64,000 nt of DNA from Streptomyces spongiicola (GCF_003122365.1 NZ_CP029254.1:4117501-4181500), one strand, 5' to 3'. Counted from the stretch's first letter, positions 19,008 through 28,514 are shown. Program-made: numbers and translations. Notes: generated by a model from the letters alone, not told the origin.

Positions 19008-20012
19008 ATGACTGTGTACGGATCCTTCCCCGGGGCGCGGCCGCGACGGCTGCGGACCACCTCCGCGATGCGGCGCATGGTCGCCGAGACCAGGCTGAAC
19101 CCCGCCGATCTGATCCTTCCCGCCTTCGTGCGGGAGGGCGTGAGCGAGCCGGTCCCGATCGCGGCGATGCCCGGCGTGGTGCAGCACTCGCTGGACACCC
19201 TGCGCAAGGCGGCGGTCGAGGCCCGGGAGGCCGGGGTCTCCGGGATCATGCTCTTCGGCGTGCCGGAGGACTCGAAGAAGGACGCAGCGGGAACCGCGGG
19301 GACCGACCCCGGCGGGATCCTGCAGGTCGCCATCCGCGCCGTGAAGGAGGAGGTCGGCGACGAGCTGGTCGTCATGTCCGACCTCTGTCTGGACGAGTAC
19401 ACCGACCACGGCCACTGCGGGGTGCTCGACGCGGGCGGCCGGGTCGACAACGACGCCACGCTGGCGAGGTACGCCGAGATGGCGCGGGTCCAGGCGGACG
19501 CGGGTGTCCATGTCGTCGGCCCCAGCGGGATGATGGACGGTCAGGTCCGGGTGATCCGGGACGCGCTCGACACCATCGGCAAGGAGGACGTGTCGATCCT
19601 CGCGTACACCGCCAAGTACTCGTCCGCGTTCTACGGGCCGTTCCGGGAGGCCGTCGCCTCCTCGCTGGAGGGCGACCGCAAGACGTACCAGCAGGACCCC
19701 GCGAACCTCCGGGAGTCCCTGCGCGAGCTGGCACTCGACCTGGAGGAGGGCGCGGACATGGTCATGGTCAAGCCCGCCGGGCCCTGCCTCGACGTGCTGG
19801 CGAGGGTCGCGGAGTCGGCGGACGTGCCCGTCGCGGCATACCAGATCAGCGGCGAGTACGCGATGATCGAGGCCGCGGCGGAGAAGGGATGGATCGAGCG
19901 CGACAAGGCGATCCTGGAGACTCTGACCGGGATCCGGCGCGCGGGCGCGCAGATGATCCTGACGTACTGGGCGACGGAGGTCGCGCAGAAGCTCGGCGGT
20001 GCTCGGCGATAG
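19008..20012 (+). CDS. hemB: Delta-aminolevulinic acid dehydratase (porphobilinogen synthase)
   Basis: A 334-residue enzyme that condenses two 5-aminolevulinates into porphobilinogen. The Schiff-base lysines lie in ILAYTAKYSSAFYGP and MVMVKPAGPCLDV. The metal region reads DLCLDEYTDHGHCG: aspartate replaces the cysteines of zinc enzymes, which points to the Mg2+-dependent class. It follows the rex-hemACD operon but is separated from it by a terminator. Confidence 0.96.
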   Translation: MTVYGSFPGARPRRLRTTSAMRRMVAETRLNPADLILPAFVREGVSEPVPIAAMPGVVQHSLDTLRKAAVEAREAGVSGIMLFGVPEDSKKDAAGTAGTDPGGILQVAIRAVKEEVGDELVVMSDLCLDEYTDHGHCGVLDAGGRVDNDATLARYAEMARVQADAGVHVVGPSGMMDGQVRVIRDALDTIGKEDVSILAYTAKYSSAFYGPFREAVASSLEGDRKTYQQDPANLRESLRELALDLEEGADMVMVKPAGPCLDVLARVAESADVPVAAYQISGEYAMIEAAAEKGWIERDKAILETLTGIRRAGAQMILTYWATEVAQKLGGARR

Positions 20013-20033
20013 CGCCCTGGCGGGCAGGTCTGC

Positions 20034-20072
20034 GGGAAGGCCGGTGGGAAGGCCGGCGGGAAGGCCGGCGGT
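20034..20072. repeat. 12-bp tandem repeat (GGGAAGGCCGGY) x3
   Basis: Three near-identical copies follow the hemB stop codon. The 256-bp gap to the next gene shows no other clear structure apart from the ribosome binding site of the DUF1876 gene. Confidence 0.8.
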
Positions 20073-20268
20073 GTCCGGTGCCGTGGGGCCTCCGGGGACC
20101 CGGTGGCGAACGCGGTGGTGTCAGCAGCCCATGCGGCGAGGGGGCGTGGCAACGCTCGGCAGCCCGCCCTCCGGTGGTCCGCCGAGGGGCGGCCGGGCGG
20201 GGACGGGGTGGTGATCAGCCTGCCCTCGGCGCACCCTGGGAGTGGTACCGCTGTGGAGGTGATCCGTC

Positions 20269-20541
20269 ATGCAGACTCTCGTCGGCTGGCACGTCGATAC
20301 GGAGTTCCGCGAGGAGGGCGACAAGACCAGGGCGGCCGCGATGCTCCGGCTCGCCGACGGCACGGAAGTGCGCGGCCACGGGCACGCCAGCCGCCATCCG
20401 TCCGACCCGGCCCAGCTGCGGGTAGGCGAGGAGATCGCCGGCGCCCGGGCGCTCATGGACATCGCGCAGACCCTGCTCAAGAAGGCCCATGACGAGATCG
20501 AGGAGACGACGGGACGGCCGGCCCACCCGATCAACCGCTGA
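20269..20541 (+). CDS. DUF1876 domain-containing small protein
   Basis: A 90-residue soluble protein (MQTLVGWHVDTEFREEGDKTR...) matching the actinobacterial DUF1876 family, which has a double-stranded-RNA-binding-like fold but no settled function. It has an exceptionally good ribosome binding site, GGAGGTGATCC, 4 nt before the ATG, suggesting high translation. The stop codon lies in a perfect 29-bp tandem duplication. It is not obviously co-transcribed with hemB. Confidence 0.85.
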   Translation: MQTLVGWHVDTEFREEGDKTRAAAMLRLADGTEVRGHGHASRHPSDPAQLRVGEEIAGARALMDIAQTLLKKAHDEIEETTGRPAHPINR

Positions 20542-20591
20542 CGAGCCGGCGCGCGGCGAACGACCGCTGACGAGCCGGCGCGCGGCGAACG
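20534..20591. repeat. Perfect 29-bp tandem duplication across the DUF1876 stop codon
   Basis: 20534-20562 is repeated exactly at 20563-20591. The first copy contains the last codons and the TGA stop; the second is a non-coding duplicate. Confidence 0.97.
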
Positions 20592-20596
20592 GGGGA

Positions 20597-20624
20597 CGGC
20601 CCCGGCGGTCGGTCGCCGGGGCCG
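20597..20624. terminator. Bidirectional terminator between DUF1876 and argS
   Basis: A perfect 11-bp stem (20597-20607 with 20614-20624) has a 6-nt loop, between convergent genes. Confidence 0.8.
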
Positions 20625-20666
20625 CCCGTGCCGGAGCGCCGGACCGTCCCGGTCCGGCGCCGTGTA

Positions 20667-22427
20667 TCAGAGGCGCGCGGGGGTGCGGATGCCCAGCAGG
20701 GCCATGCCCTGCTGGAGCGTCCGGGCGGTCAGGTCGCAGAGGAAGAGCCGGTTCTCCACCCGGGCCGGGGTGTCCGCCTTGAGCACCGGGCACTCCGAGT
20801 AGAACGTCGTGTAGAGCGACGCCAGCTGGTACAGGTACGCCGCCAGCTTGTGCGGTTCGTAGCCGGATGCCGCCTCCGCGACCGCCTCGCCGAACCGGTC
20901 GACGTGCAGACCCAGCGCCCGCTCGGACGGCGTCAGGCCGATCTCCTCGTGGGCCTGCGGCTTCGCGTCCCCCGCCTTGCGCAGGATCGACTGGATGCGG
21001 GCGTACGCGTACTGGAGGTACACCGAGGTGTCGCCGTTGAGGGACACCATCTGGTCGAGGTCGAACTTGTAGTCCCGGCCGGCCGACGTGGACAGGTCCG
21101 CGTACTTCACCGCGCCGATGCCGACCTGGGCGCCCCGCTCGGCGATCTCCTCCTCCGACAGGTCCCGCGCCTTCTCCCGGACGACGGTCGAGGCCCGCTC
21201 GATCGCCTCGTCCAGCAGGTCGACCAGCCGCACCGTCTCGCCCTCACGGGTCTTGAAGGGCTTGCCGTCCTTGCCGAGGACGGTGCCGAAGGCCAGCTGC
21301 ACGGCCTTGACCCGGTCGTTCAGCCAGCCTGCCCGGCGGGCGGTCTCGAAGACCATCTTGAAGTGCAGGGACTGGCGGGCGTCCACGACGTAGATCAGAC
21401 TGTCCGCGCCGAGGTGCCGCACCCGGTCCCGGATGGCGGAGAGGTCCGTCGCCGCGTAGCCGTAGCCGCCGTCGGACTTCCGCACGATCAGCGGGACGGG
21501 CTTGCCGTCCGGGCCCTTCACGTCGTCGAAGAACACGCACAGGGCGCCCTCGGAGCGCACGGCGACGCCGGACTCCTCCAGGATGCGGCAGGTCTCGTCG
21601 AGCATGTGGTTGTAGCCCGACTCGCCCACCACGTCGGAGTCGTGGATCTCCATGTCGAGCTTGTCGAAGACCGAGTAGAAGTAGATCTTCGACTCGTCGA
21701 CGAACCGCTGCCAGAGGGCGAGGGTCCGCTCGTCGCCCGACTGCAGGTCCACCACCCGCCGCCGGGCGCGCTCCTTGAACTCCGGGTCGGAGTCGAACAG
21801 GGCCCGGGAGGCCTTGTAGAGCCGGTCCAGGTTGGACATGGCCTCCTCGCCGGAGACGGCGGCCTCGTCCTCGTGGTCCAGCTCGTGCGGGTGCTCGATC
21901 AGGAACTGGGTGAGCATGCCGAACTGGGTGCCCCAGTCGCCGATGTGGTGGCGACGGACCACCTTCTCGCCGGTGAACTCGAGGATCCGCACCATGGCGT
22001 CGCCGATCACGGCCGAGCGGAGGTGGCCGACGTGCATCTCCTTGGCCACGTTGGGCTGCGCGTAGTCGATCACCGTCGTGCCCGCGCCGTCGGCGAGCGG
22101 CACGCCGAGGCGGTCGTCGGCGGCCCGGGCGGAGAGCGTCTCGGTGATCGCCCGGTCGGCGACCGTGATGTTCAGGAAACCGGGGCCCGAGACCTCGACC
22201 TCCCGCAGTACGCCACCGGCCGGGACGGAGGCGGCGACCTGGGCCGCGAGCTCGCGCGGATTGCCCCCGAGCTTCTTGGCGAGTGCCAGGATGCCGTTGG
22301 CCTGGAAGTCGGCCCGGTCGCTGCGTCGCAGCAGCGGGTCGGCGGAGCCCGCTTCCGGCAGGGCTGCCGAGAGGGCGTCCGCGAGGCGCTGCTGCACGGT
22401 CGAGGCGAGGGAAGGGACCGGGGCCAT
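20667..22427 (-). CDS. argS: Arginyl-tRNA synthetase
   Basis: A 586-residue class I synthetase charging tRNA-Arg. An N-terminal Add1-like domain (~1-110) binds the tRNA D-loop. The HIGH signature reads AQPNVAKEMHVGHLRSAVIGD near residue 128. The catalytic core (HHIGDWGTQFGMLTQFL, SDGGYGYAATDLSAIRDR) follows, and the DALR anticodon domain ends the protein. ATG 22427 has GGAAG upstream; a longer upstream reading frame is repetitive and rejected. It is divergent from lysS, with a 397-bp shared upstream region. Confidence 0.96.
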   Translation of the reverse strand: MAPVPSLASTVQQRLADALSAALPEAGSADPLLRRSDRADFQANGILALAKKLGGNPRELAAQVAASVPAGGVLREVEVSGPGFLNITVADRAITETLSARAADDRLGVPLADGAGTTVIDYAQPNVAKEMHVGHLRSAVIGDAMVRILEFTGEKVVRRHHIGDWGTQFGMLTQFLIEHPHELDHEDEAAVSGEEAMSNLDRLYKASRALFDSDPEFKERARRRVVDLQSGDERTLALWQRFVDESKIYFYSVFDKLDMEIHDSDVVGESGYNHMLDETCRILEESGVAVRSEGALCVFFDDVKGPDGKPVPLIVRKSDGGYGYAATDLSAIRDRVRHLGADSLIYVVDARQSLHFKMVFETARRAGWLNDRVKAVQLAFGTVLGKDGKPFKTREGETVRLVDLLDEAIERASTVVREKARDLSEEEIAERGAQVGIGAVKYADLSTSAGRDYKFDLDQMVSLNGDTSVYLQYAYARIQSILRKAGDAKPQAHEEIGLTPSERALGLHVDRFGEAVAEAASGYEPHKLAAYLYQLASLYTTFYSECPVLKADTPARVENRLFLCDLTARTLQQGMALLGIRTPARL

Positions 22428-22824
22428 GAGCTTCCGTTTCCTGTGAGTCGGGCGTCGTGAGATGTCGCGGGTCGTCGTAGGTCGTCGTAAGTCGGTGTGG
22501 GTCGGTGCCGGTGGGTGCCGGTGGGTGCCGAGTGGTGGGGTCGGTGCCGGTCGGCGAGCGGTGCGGTCGGCGCTGACAATTCGGTAGTCAAGTGTCCCAC
22601 GGGGGAGCAACCTGTTTGTTCCACGGGACCCGTACCTGTGGACGAACCGGAGCGGCGGGCGTGGGCCTGTGGACAACCGGCGGGTGCGCTGTTCCGTCTG
22701 GGACAATGGCAGACGCGGCTTCGACAGACTCAAGCGACCTCAAACAACCTCAAGCAACCTCAAGCAATCTCCGGCAACCTCAAGCAACCTCAAGCAACCT
22801 CAAGTAATCAAGGACGTGCCGATC
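22428..22824. other. Divergent argS/lysS upstream region
   Basis: 397 bp. The argS side (22445-22560) is built of short GT-rich repeats. The middle has an imperfect inverted repeat (GTCCCACGG... at about 22592 with ...CCACGGGAC ending near 22629). The lysS side carries a 10-bp tandem array. No T-box is recognisable. Confidence 0.55.
22731..22810 (+). repeat. 10-bp tandem repeat (CAAGCAACCT) x8 in front of lysS
   Basis: Eight units of 10 bp from 22731 to 22810, two of them diverged. They end just before the lysS ribosome binding site AAGGA (22810-22814). The strand matching the lysS mRNA is rich in A and C and almost lacks G, so the leader would be largely unstructured. Confidence 0.9.
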
Positions 22825-24552
22825 GTGGCTCAGAGCAGCAACGAGACCGACTGGGTCTCCCGTTTCGCGGACGATGTCATCGCCGAGTCGGAACGGCGTG
22901 CGCCCGGGAAACCGGTCGTGGTTGCGTCTGGCCTGTCCCCGTCCGGGCCCATCCACCTGGGCAATCTGCGTGAGGTCATGACCCCGCACCTGGTCGCGGA
23001 CGAGATCCGCCGCCGCGGGCACGAGGTCCGCCATCTGATCTCCTGGGACGACTACGACCGCTACCGCAAGGTGCCCGCGGGCGTGGAGGGGGTGGACGGC
23101 GCCTGGGCCGAGCACATCGGCAAGCCGCTGACGTCGGTGCCCGCGCCCGCCGGTTCGCCGCACCCGAACTGGGCGGAGCACTTCAAGGCCGCGATGGTCG
23201 AGTCGCTCGCCGAGCTGGGTGTCGAGCACGACCCGGTCAGCCAGACCGAGCAGTACACCTCGGGTGCCTACCGCGAGCAGATCCTGCACGCCGTGAAGCA
23301 CCGCGCCCGGATCGACGGCATCCTCGACCAGTACCGGACGAAGGCGAAGGCCCAGGCGAAGAAGCAGCAGAAGCCGGTCGACGAGGCCGAGCTGGAGGCC
23401 GCCGAGGGCTCCGGCGCGGCGTCCGAGGACGACGGCAGCGGCGGTTCGGCCGGCTACTTCCCGTACAAGCCGTACTGCGGCAACTGCGAGAAGGACCTGA
23501 CAACCGTCACGGAGTACCTCGACGCGACCACCGAGCTGACGTACTCGTGCGCGGCGTGCGGTTTCTCGGAGACGGTCCGGCTGAGCGAGTTCAACCGGGG
23601 CAAGCTGGTCTGGAAGGTCGACTGGCCGATGCGCTGGGCCTACGAGGGTGTGGTCTTCGAGCCGAGCGGTGTCGACCACTCGTCCCCGGGGTCGTCGTTC
23701 GTCGTGGGCGGCCAGATCGTCCGCGAGGTCTTCGACGGAGTCCAGCCGATCGGCCCGATGTACGCCTTCGTGGGCATCTCCGGCATGGCCAAGATGTCGT
23801 CGTCGCGCGGTGGCGTGCCGACCCCGGCCGACGCGTTGAAGATCATGGAAGCCCCCCTGCTGCGTTGGCTGTACGCCCGCCGCAAGCCCAATCAGTCCTT
23901 CAAGATCGCTTTCGACCAGGAGATCCAGCGCCTCTACGACGAGTGGGACAAGCTGGAGTCCAGGGTCGCGGAGGGTGCCGCGCTCCCGGCCGACGCCGCC
24001 GCGTACGCCCGCGCGGCCCGCACCGCCGCCGGTGAGCTGCCGCGCACGCCGCGCCCGCTGCCGTACCGCACGCTCGCGTCCGTCGTCGACATCACCGCCG
24101 GCCACGACGAGCAGACGCTGCGCATCCTCAGCGAGCTGGACCCGGCGAACCCGCTCTCCTCGCTCGACGAGGCGCGGCCCAGGCTCGACCGCGCGGAGAG
24201 CTGGATCACCACCCAGGTTCCTGCCGACGCCCGCACGATCGTGCGTTCCGAGCCGGACGCGGAACTGCTCGGCTCGCTCGGCGACGAGGCACGCGAGTCG
24301 CTGCGCCTGCTGCTGGAGGGGCTCGACGGCCATTGGTCGCTGGACGGCCTGACGACCCTGGTCTACGGAGTGCCGAAGGAGATGGCGGGTCTGGCTCCGG
24401 ACGCCCGGCCGACGCCCGAGCTGAAGGCCGCCCAGCGTTCGTTCTTCGCGCTGCTGTACCGGCTGCTGGTGAGCCGGGAGACCGGCCCGCGCCTGCCCAC
24501 ACTGCTTCTGGCGGTCGGGGCGGACCGGGTGCGCAAGCTGCTGGCTGTCTGA
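22825..24552 (+). CDS. lysS: Class I lysyl-tRNA synthetase
   Basis: A 575-residue LysRS of the rarer class I fold found in archaea and some bacteria, including Streptomyces. The HIGH-type motif is SGLSPSGPIHLGNLREVM near residue 35, a zinc-ribbon-like Cys pair set is YCGNCEKDL...YSCAACGF near 215-245, and the KMSKS-type loop is GMAKMSSSRGG near 322. A helical anticodon-binding region ends the protein. GTG 22825 is favoured over GTG 22816 by spacing from AAGGA. The long extension possible upstream is just the 10-bp repeat translated. Confidence 0.94.
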   Translation: MAQSSNETDWVSRFADDVIAESERRAPGKPVVVASGLSPSGPIHLGNLREVMTPHLVADEIRRRGHEVRHLISWDDYDRYRKVPAGVEGVDGAWAEHIGKPLTSVPAPAGSPHPNWAEHFKAAMVESLAELGVEHDPVSQTEQYTSGAYREQILHAVKHRARIDGILDQYRTKAKAQAKKQQKPVDEAELEAAEGSGAASEDDGSGGSAGYFPYKPYCGNCEKDLTTVTEYLDATTELTYSCAACGFSETVRLSEFNRGKLVWKVDWPMRWAYEGVVFEPSGVDHSSPGSSFVVGGQIVREVFDGVQPIGPMYAFVGISGMAKMSSSRGGVPTPADALKIMEAPLLRWLYARRKPNQSFKIAFDQEIQRLYDEWDKLESRVAEGAALPADAAAYARAARTAAGELPRTPRPLPYRTLASVVDITAGHDEQTLRILSELDPANPLSSLDEARPRLDRAESWITTQVPADARTIVRSEPDAELLGSLGDEARESLRLLLEGLDGHWSLDGLTTLVYGVPKEMAGLAPDARPTPELKAAQRSFFALLYRLLVSRETGPRLPTLLLAVGADRVRKLLAV

Positions 24553-24726
24553 GCGGTCGGGAGTCCGGAGGGCTCCCGGCGCTGCCGTACGGAGGCGGCA
24601 GGGGTCTCGCCGCGCACGGGTTCCGGAGGTGGGATCGCCGCGCGGGCAAGAGCCCTGCCGCGTCGCGGTGCCGGCCCCGACCCGAGTGCCGGAACCCGAC
24701 CGCTCCGGATCTCGGTGTCCCGGTCC

Positions 24727-24775
24727 GGTGTCCCGGTGCGGTGGTCCGGTGTGGTGGTCCGGTGTGGTGGTCCGG
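24727..24775. repeat. 13-bp tandem repeat (GTGTGGTGGTCCG) x3
   Basis: Three copies, the first with one change, lie in the 254-bp gap between lysS and the convergent DUF2637 gene. A weak GGGAG/CTCCC hairpin near 24561 may end lysS. Confidence 0.75.
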
Positions 24776-24806
24776 CCGGGGAGCCGGGGCGGGAGCCGTG
24801 CCGGGC

Positions 24807-26261
24807 TCAGGCGATGTGCTCGGCCTCCATGTCCGCCTGGTAGCGGTTCTGGAACTGCTCCTTGAGCTTCCGCAGCAGGCTGGCGCTCCGCGGGTGGGTG
24901 ATCCCGTGGATGTCGTTCAGATGTATGTCGAGCTGGTCACTGGTGGGGTGGCGGCCGTGCTGGTCGGTGTACTCCTTGAACACCGGGTAGGCCAGTTCGG
25001 CGAACTCCGTGTCCTCCAGGGTGGGTTCCTCGGCGGCGGCTGCCGTCTGGGCCGCCGTTCCCCTCGGCCCGGGCTCGTACCGCGGATCCGCTTCGTACCG
25101 CGGATCGGCATCGTACGGGGCAGCCGTGGTGTACCCCTCCGGTGGCCGCTCGCCCGTGTGCTCAGCCTCGGCGGTCCGGTGCGCGGTCTCGTCACCGTGA
25201 CCGGCCCCGAGGCCGTGCTCCTGCTCGGGGGCGGGTTCCCGTCCGTTGCGCGGGCCGGGGCCGGGGAAGGCGCCGGGGCCGACCGGGCCGACCGGGCCGC
25301 CCGTGCGGGGCCCCGGGCCCTCCCCGTGCGGGTCGTACGCGCCCGCGTACCCCTCCTTGGGCAGCTGGGGGGCGGAGAACCACGGGCTCGCATGGGCGAC
25401 CGCCTGTTGCGGCCGCTCGAACCGCTCGTCCGGGTGCGGCTGTTCGAACGGCTCGTCCGGGTGCGGCTGCGGCAACTCCTGCCGGGGCGGCGGCGCCGCG
25501 GGCAGCTCGGCGGCGGTGGCCGCCGCCGCGGACAGCTCCTCGGCGCGGGCCGGGCCGGGCGGCAGCAGCATCGGCTCGATCCCGGCCGCGGCCAGCCCCG
25601 CGGGCGCGGTCTCCGCCAGCGGCACCCCGTACCTCGCCAGCCGCAGCGGCATCAGCGCCTCGATCGGGGCCTTGCGGCGCCACGCCCGCCCGAAGCGGGC
25701 CTGCAACCGGGCCTGGTATATCAGCCGGTCCTGTTCCAGCTTGATGACCTGCTCATAGCTGCGCAGCTCCCACAGCTTCATCCGCCGCCACAGCCGGAAC
25801 GTCGGCACCGGGGAGAGCAGCCAGCGGGTGAGACGGACACCCTCCATGTGCTTGTCCGCGGTGATGTCCGCGATCCGGCCGACCGCGTGCCGGGCGGCCT
25901 CGACGGACACCACGAACAGCACCGGGATCACGGCGTGCATGCCGACGCCGAGCGGGTCTGGCCAGGCGGCCGCGCCGTTGAAGGCGATCGTCGCCGCGGT
26001 GAGCAGCCAGGCGGTCTGGCGCAGCAGGGGGAAGGGGATGCGGATCCAGGTCAGCAGGAGGTCGAGCGCGAGCAGCACGCAGATGCCCGCGTCGATGCCG
26101 ATGGGGAAGACCAGGGAGAACCGGCCGAAGCCCTTCTGCTCGGCGAGTTCGCGCACCGCGGCGTACGACCCGGCGAAACCGATCGCGGCGATGACCACCG
26201 CCCCGGCGACCACCACGCCGATGAGTATCCGGTGCGTGCGTGTCAGCTGCATCGCGGCCAC
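24807..26261 (-). CDS. DUF2637 membrane protein with long disordered tail
   Basis: A 484-residue protein. Residues ~1-125 hold four predicted membrane helices (RILIGVVVAGAVVIAAIGFAG; FPIGIDAGICVLLALDLLL; TAWLLTAATIAFNGAAAW; MHAVIPVLFVVSVEAA), the DUF2637 region related to SpdB-type spread proteins of Streptomyces plasmids. A conserved helical part follows (KHMEGVRLTRWLLSPVPTFRLWRRMKLWELRSY), then ~200 Pro/Gly-rich residues and a conserved C-terminal segment with LDIHLNDIHGI. GTG 26261 is chosen because GGGAGGGG lies 7 nt upstream. An 18-bp repeat near 25075-25115 encodes DPRYEA/DPRYEP. Function unknown. Confidence 0.85.
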   Translation of the reverse strand: MAAMQLTRTHRILIGVVVAGAVVIAAIGFAGSYAAVRELAEQKGFGRFSLVFPIGIDAGICVLLALDLLLTWIRIPFPLLRQTAWLLTAATIAFNGAAAWPDPLGVGMHAVIPVLFVVSVEAARHAVGRIADITADKHMEGVRLTRWLLSPVPTFRLWRRMKLWELRSYEQVIKLEQDRLIYQARLQARFGRAWRRKAPIEALMPLRLARYGVPLAETAPAGLAAAGIEPMLLPPGPARAEELSAAAATAAELPAAPPPRQELPQPHPDEPFEQPHPDERFERPQQAVAHASPWFSAPQLPKEGYAGAYDPHGEGPGPRTGGPVGPVGPGAFPGPGPRNGREPAPEQEHGLGAGHGDETAHRTAEAEHTGERPPEGYTTAAPYDADPRYEADPRYEPGPRGTAAQTAAAAEEPTLEDTEFAELAYPVFKEYTDQHGRHPTSDQLDIHLNDIHGITHPRSASLLRKLKEQFQNRYQADMEAEHIA

Positions 26262-26780
26262 CCGCGATCCCCTCCCTCTTCTGTTCGTGGCGCCCGCGGC
26301 GCGGCCCAAGCCTGGCACACGGAGGCGGAGTCGGGCCCTCCGGGGAGGGGCGGACTTCCGGCCGGGCGCCCGGTTCGAGGGACATGGACGACAGGTCGGG
26401 CGGGGCGCGGCGGCCGCCGCGGGTGCGGAGGGTGCGAAGCGCCGGGGCCGGCGCCGGGGGTTCGCCGGGCCCGAGCGCCGTCCCACGCCGCCGGGCTGCC
26501 GCGAGGGACGGGCTGGGGCGGGTTGTGAAGGTTCCTGCTGGCTGGTGGCGTCCGGCACACACCGCCGCCGCCCTTCGGGCGCGGAAGACGCCATGCCGCT
26601 TTGCCCGAATCGCCCCATCGGGTCCAGTGTGTCTGGTGCACCTGGCGCATCCAGTGCATCCAGTACATCTGGTGCATCCACTGTGAGGGTGATCCCCCGC
26701 CCCCGCGGTCGCACGCACCGGACGCCGCGGGCACCGCGGGCACCGCCCTGCGGGCGGACGGAGCCGGTTTCGCAACCCGC
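26262..26780. other. Intergenic region with decamer-like repeats
   Basis: 519 bp between two minus-strand genes with no gene I can support. At about 26630-26690 a degenerate ~9-10-bp repeat (CATCCAGTG / CATCTGGTG types) runs for ~60 bp; it would encode Trp/His/Met-rich or Asp-Ala-Pro-rich peptides in different frames, neither natural-looking. The upstream signals of the DUF2637 gene lie at 26265-26280. Confidence 0.5.
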
Positions 26781-27509
26781 CTAGTTGGCCTTGGCGACGG
26801 AGGCGGCGGCTTCCTTGGCCGCCGTCACCGCGTCCTTCATCAGCTGCGCCGGGTCCGGGTTCTTGGCGCCCGCGAAGCCCGTGCCGTTGTAGCCGAGGGT
26901 CATCACGACATTGCCCGTGCGGGCCACGATCGTGGCGTATGCGAAGTCCTCGCCGGACTTGGTGAGGCCGTAGGCGATCGCGGTGGCCTCCTCGCCGACG
27001 CCCGCGGCGGGCGAGGACTTGACGCTCTCGGCCTTCTCCGTCGACTTGACCGCGCCCACTTCCTTCTCGTAGGCGTCCCTGGCGCGGTCCGCACCGCTGC
27101 CGATGCCCGACTCGGACGCGAAGCGCTGGAACGACACGTCGAGCCAGCGGTAGTCCGAGCCCTTGACGCCCTTGTCCTCCAGGCCGTTCCAGGAGCAGCT
27201 GCCGCGGGCGGCCGTGTCGTTGGAGGTGCCGGCGGTGCCCGCCTTGTTCTTCACCTTCGGCACCAGTGCCTCGACCGTCTTGGTGGTCAGCGCCTTGCAG
27301 GGCTCGGGCAGCTTGGCGTACTTCGCGGGCTCCACGGGCGCCGGGGACTGCTCACCGCCGGCGGCGGAGGCCTCGGGCGAGGAGGAGGAGCCGCCGGCCG
27401 GACCGGAGCCCTCGCTGCCGGAGTCCGACGAGCAGCCGGCGACGACGAGCATCACCGGGACGGCGGCGCAGGCGAGTATGCGGGTGAGTCGCGGGGCTGA
27501 TCGGTGCAT
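26781..27509 (-). CDS. DUF3558 domain-containing lipoprotein
   Basis: A 242-residue secreted lipoprotein. The signal peptide has a hydrophobic core (ILACAAVPVMLVVAG) and lipobox VVAGC, followed by a Ser/Gly-rich linker. The DUF3558 domain runs from about residue 60, with KLPEPCKALTTKTVEALVP and GSCSWNGLED, whose two cysteines probably pair. AAGGA precedes the ATG. The next gene upstream on the same strand encodes a second DUF3558 lipoprotein, so this is a tandem duplicate pair. Function unknown. Confidence 0.85.
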   Translation of the reverse strand: MHRSAPRLTRILACAAVPVMLVVAGCSSDSGSEGSGPAGGSSSSPEASAAGGEQSPAPVEPAKYAKLPEPCKALTTKTVEALVPKVKNKAGTAGTSNDTAARGSCSWNGLEDKGVKGSDYRWLDVSFQRFASESGIGSGADRARDAYEKEVGAVKSTEKAESVKSSPAAGVGEEATAIAYGLTKSGEDFAYATIVARTGNVVMTLGYNGTGFAGAKNPDPAQLMKDAVTAAKEAAASVAKAN

Positions 27510-27689
27510 GGTTCCTTCAGTCGGTTGTCGTACGGTCCTCCGGAGTACCGGACGCGGGTCCGGGCCCTCCGGGTGGACGGTCCGGTGTTCCCGGGCGGCC
27601 ACGGTACGCCGACACGGTACGACGGCACGGCGGTCCGGCGGGACCGGGCGGCGGAGCGGCCGAACCGCACCGGAGGCCAGGCCCGCGCG

Positions 27690-28514
27690 CTAGTCGTTGA
27701 AACGCTCGGCGAGTTTCCGGGCCAGTCCCCGGGCCTTTTCCTGCAGTTCCTCGCTGTCCGGGATCTGCGTGACACGGGCCGGCTGCTCGCCGTACTCGAC
27801 GGTCACGATCACGTTGGATGTGCGGAACACCACGCTCACCGTGCGGTGCCGGGCGGTGGAACCGGTCCGGGTGAGGACGTCGTCGAGGAACGCGCCGTCG
27901 CCGAGGCCGTCGAGCACGCGCGGTTCGAGGCCCTCGGAGGTGCCGGGGGTGCCGGGGGAGCCGGGGGAGCCGGAGGCGGTCGCGCCGGACGGGGCGGTGG
28001 TGCCCGGGGAGGGCTCGGCGCCGGGGGAAACCGTCGCCGGGGCGCCGGTGCCGCCCTGGCCGCCCGCGGTGGGCGCCGGCAGCTGCGCCGCGTCCTGCTT
28101 CCTGGTGTACACCTCCAGGGTGCGCTGCTCGTCGCTGACGTCCAGGTCGTAGGACACCACCCGTTCGACGTCGATGCGGAGGTTGTGCGAGGCGTCGGGA
28201 GCGTCGGCCTTCCAGCTGCAGCCGACGCGGCGGTCCGTGTCGTAGGTGACGGCGGCCGTACCCCGGAAGATCTTCTCCTGCTGCTCGTCGGGGAGCTGGG
28301 CCGCGCCGGGGAGCAGGTCCCTGAGCATCGTGCGCTCGACCGCGCCGCAGGGCTCGTAGAGCGTGCGGTACTTGCCGGGAGCCGCGACGGGCCCGGCGGT
28401 CTCGCCGGCCTTGGCCTCACTGGTGGCGCCGCCGTCGGCGGATCCGCCGGTGCAGCCGGTGGCGAGCGCCGCGAGAAGCGCCGCAACGACGGGCGCGTAC
28501 CCCTTTCGCCGCAC
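27690..28514 (-). CDS. Second DUF3558-type lipoprotein
   Basis: A 274-residue lipoprotein: short basic N terminus, hydrophobic core (APVVAALLAALATGC) with lipobox, then a DUF3558-like domain with YEPCGAVERTMLRDLLPG and VGCSWKADAP, matching the cysteine layout of its downstream neighbour. A Pro/Gly/Thr-rich insertion (about residues 160-205) splits the domain. GTG 28514 is preferred because GGGAG lies 9 nt upstream. The gap to its paralogue is 180 nt, and no terminator is obvious between them. Confidence 0.8.
   Translation of the reverse strand: MRRKGYAPVVAALLAALATGCTGGSADGGATSEAKAGETAGPVAAPGKYRTLYEPCGAVERTMLRDLLPGAAQLPDEQQEKIFRGTAAVTYDTDRRVGCSWKADAPDASHNLRIDVERVVSYDLDVSDEQRTLEVYTRKQDAAQLPAPTAGGQGGTGAPATVSPGAEPSPGTTAPSGATASGSPGSPGTPGTSEGLEPRVLDGLGDGAFLDDVLTRTGSTARHRTVSVVFRTSNVIVTVEYGEQPARVTQIPDSEELQEKARGLARKLAERFND

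Noticed and set aside
22669..22824. N-terminal extension of LysRS
   Set aside because: It would translate the 10-bp repeat as SSNLKQP-type peptide; the ribosome binding site fits GTG 22825.
26243..26743. Minus-strand frames rich in Trp/His/Met
   Set aside because: They arise from translating a degenerate decamer repeat; no ribosome binding site or conserved domain.
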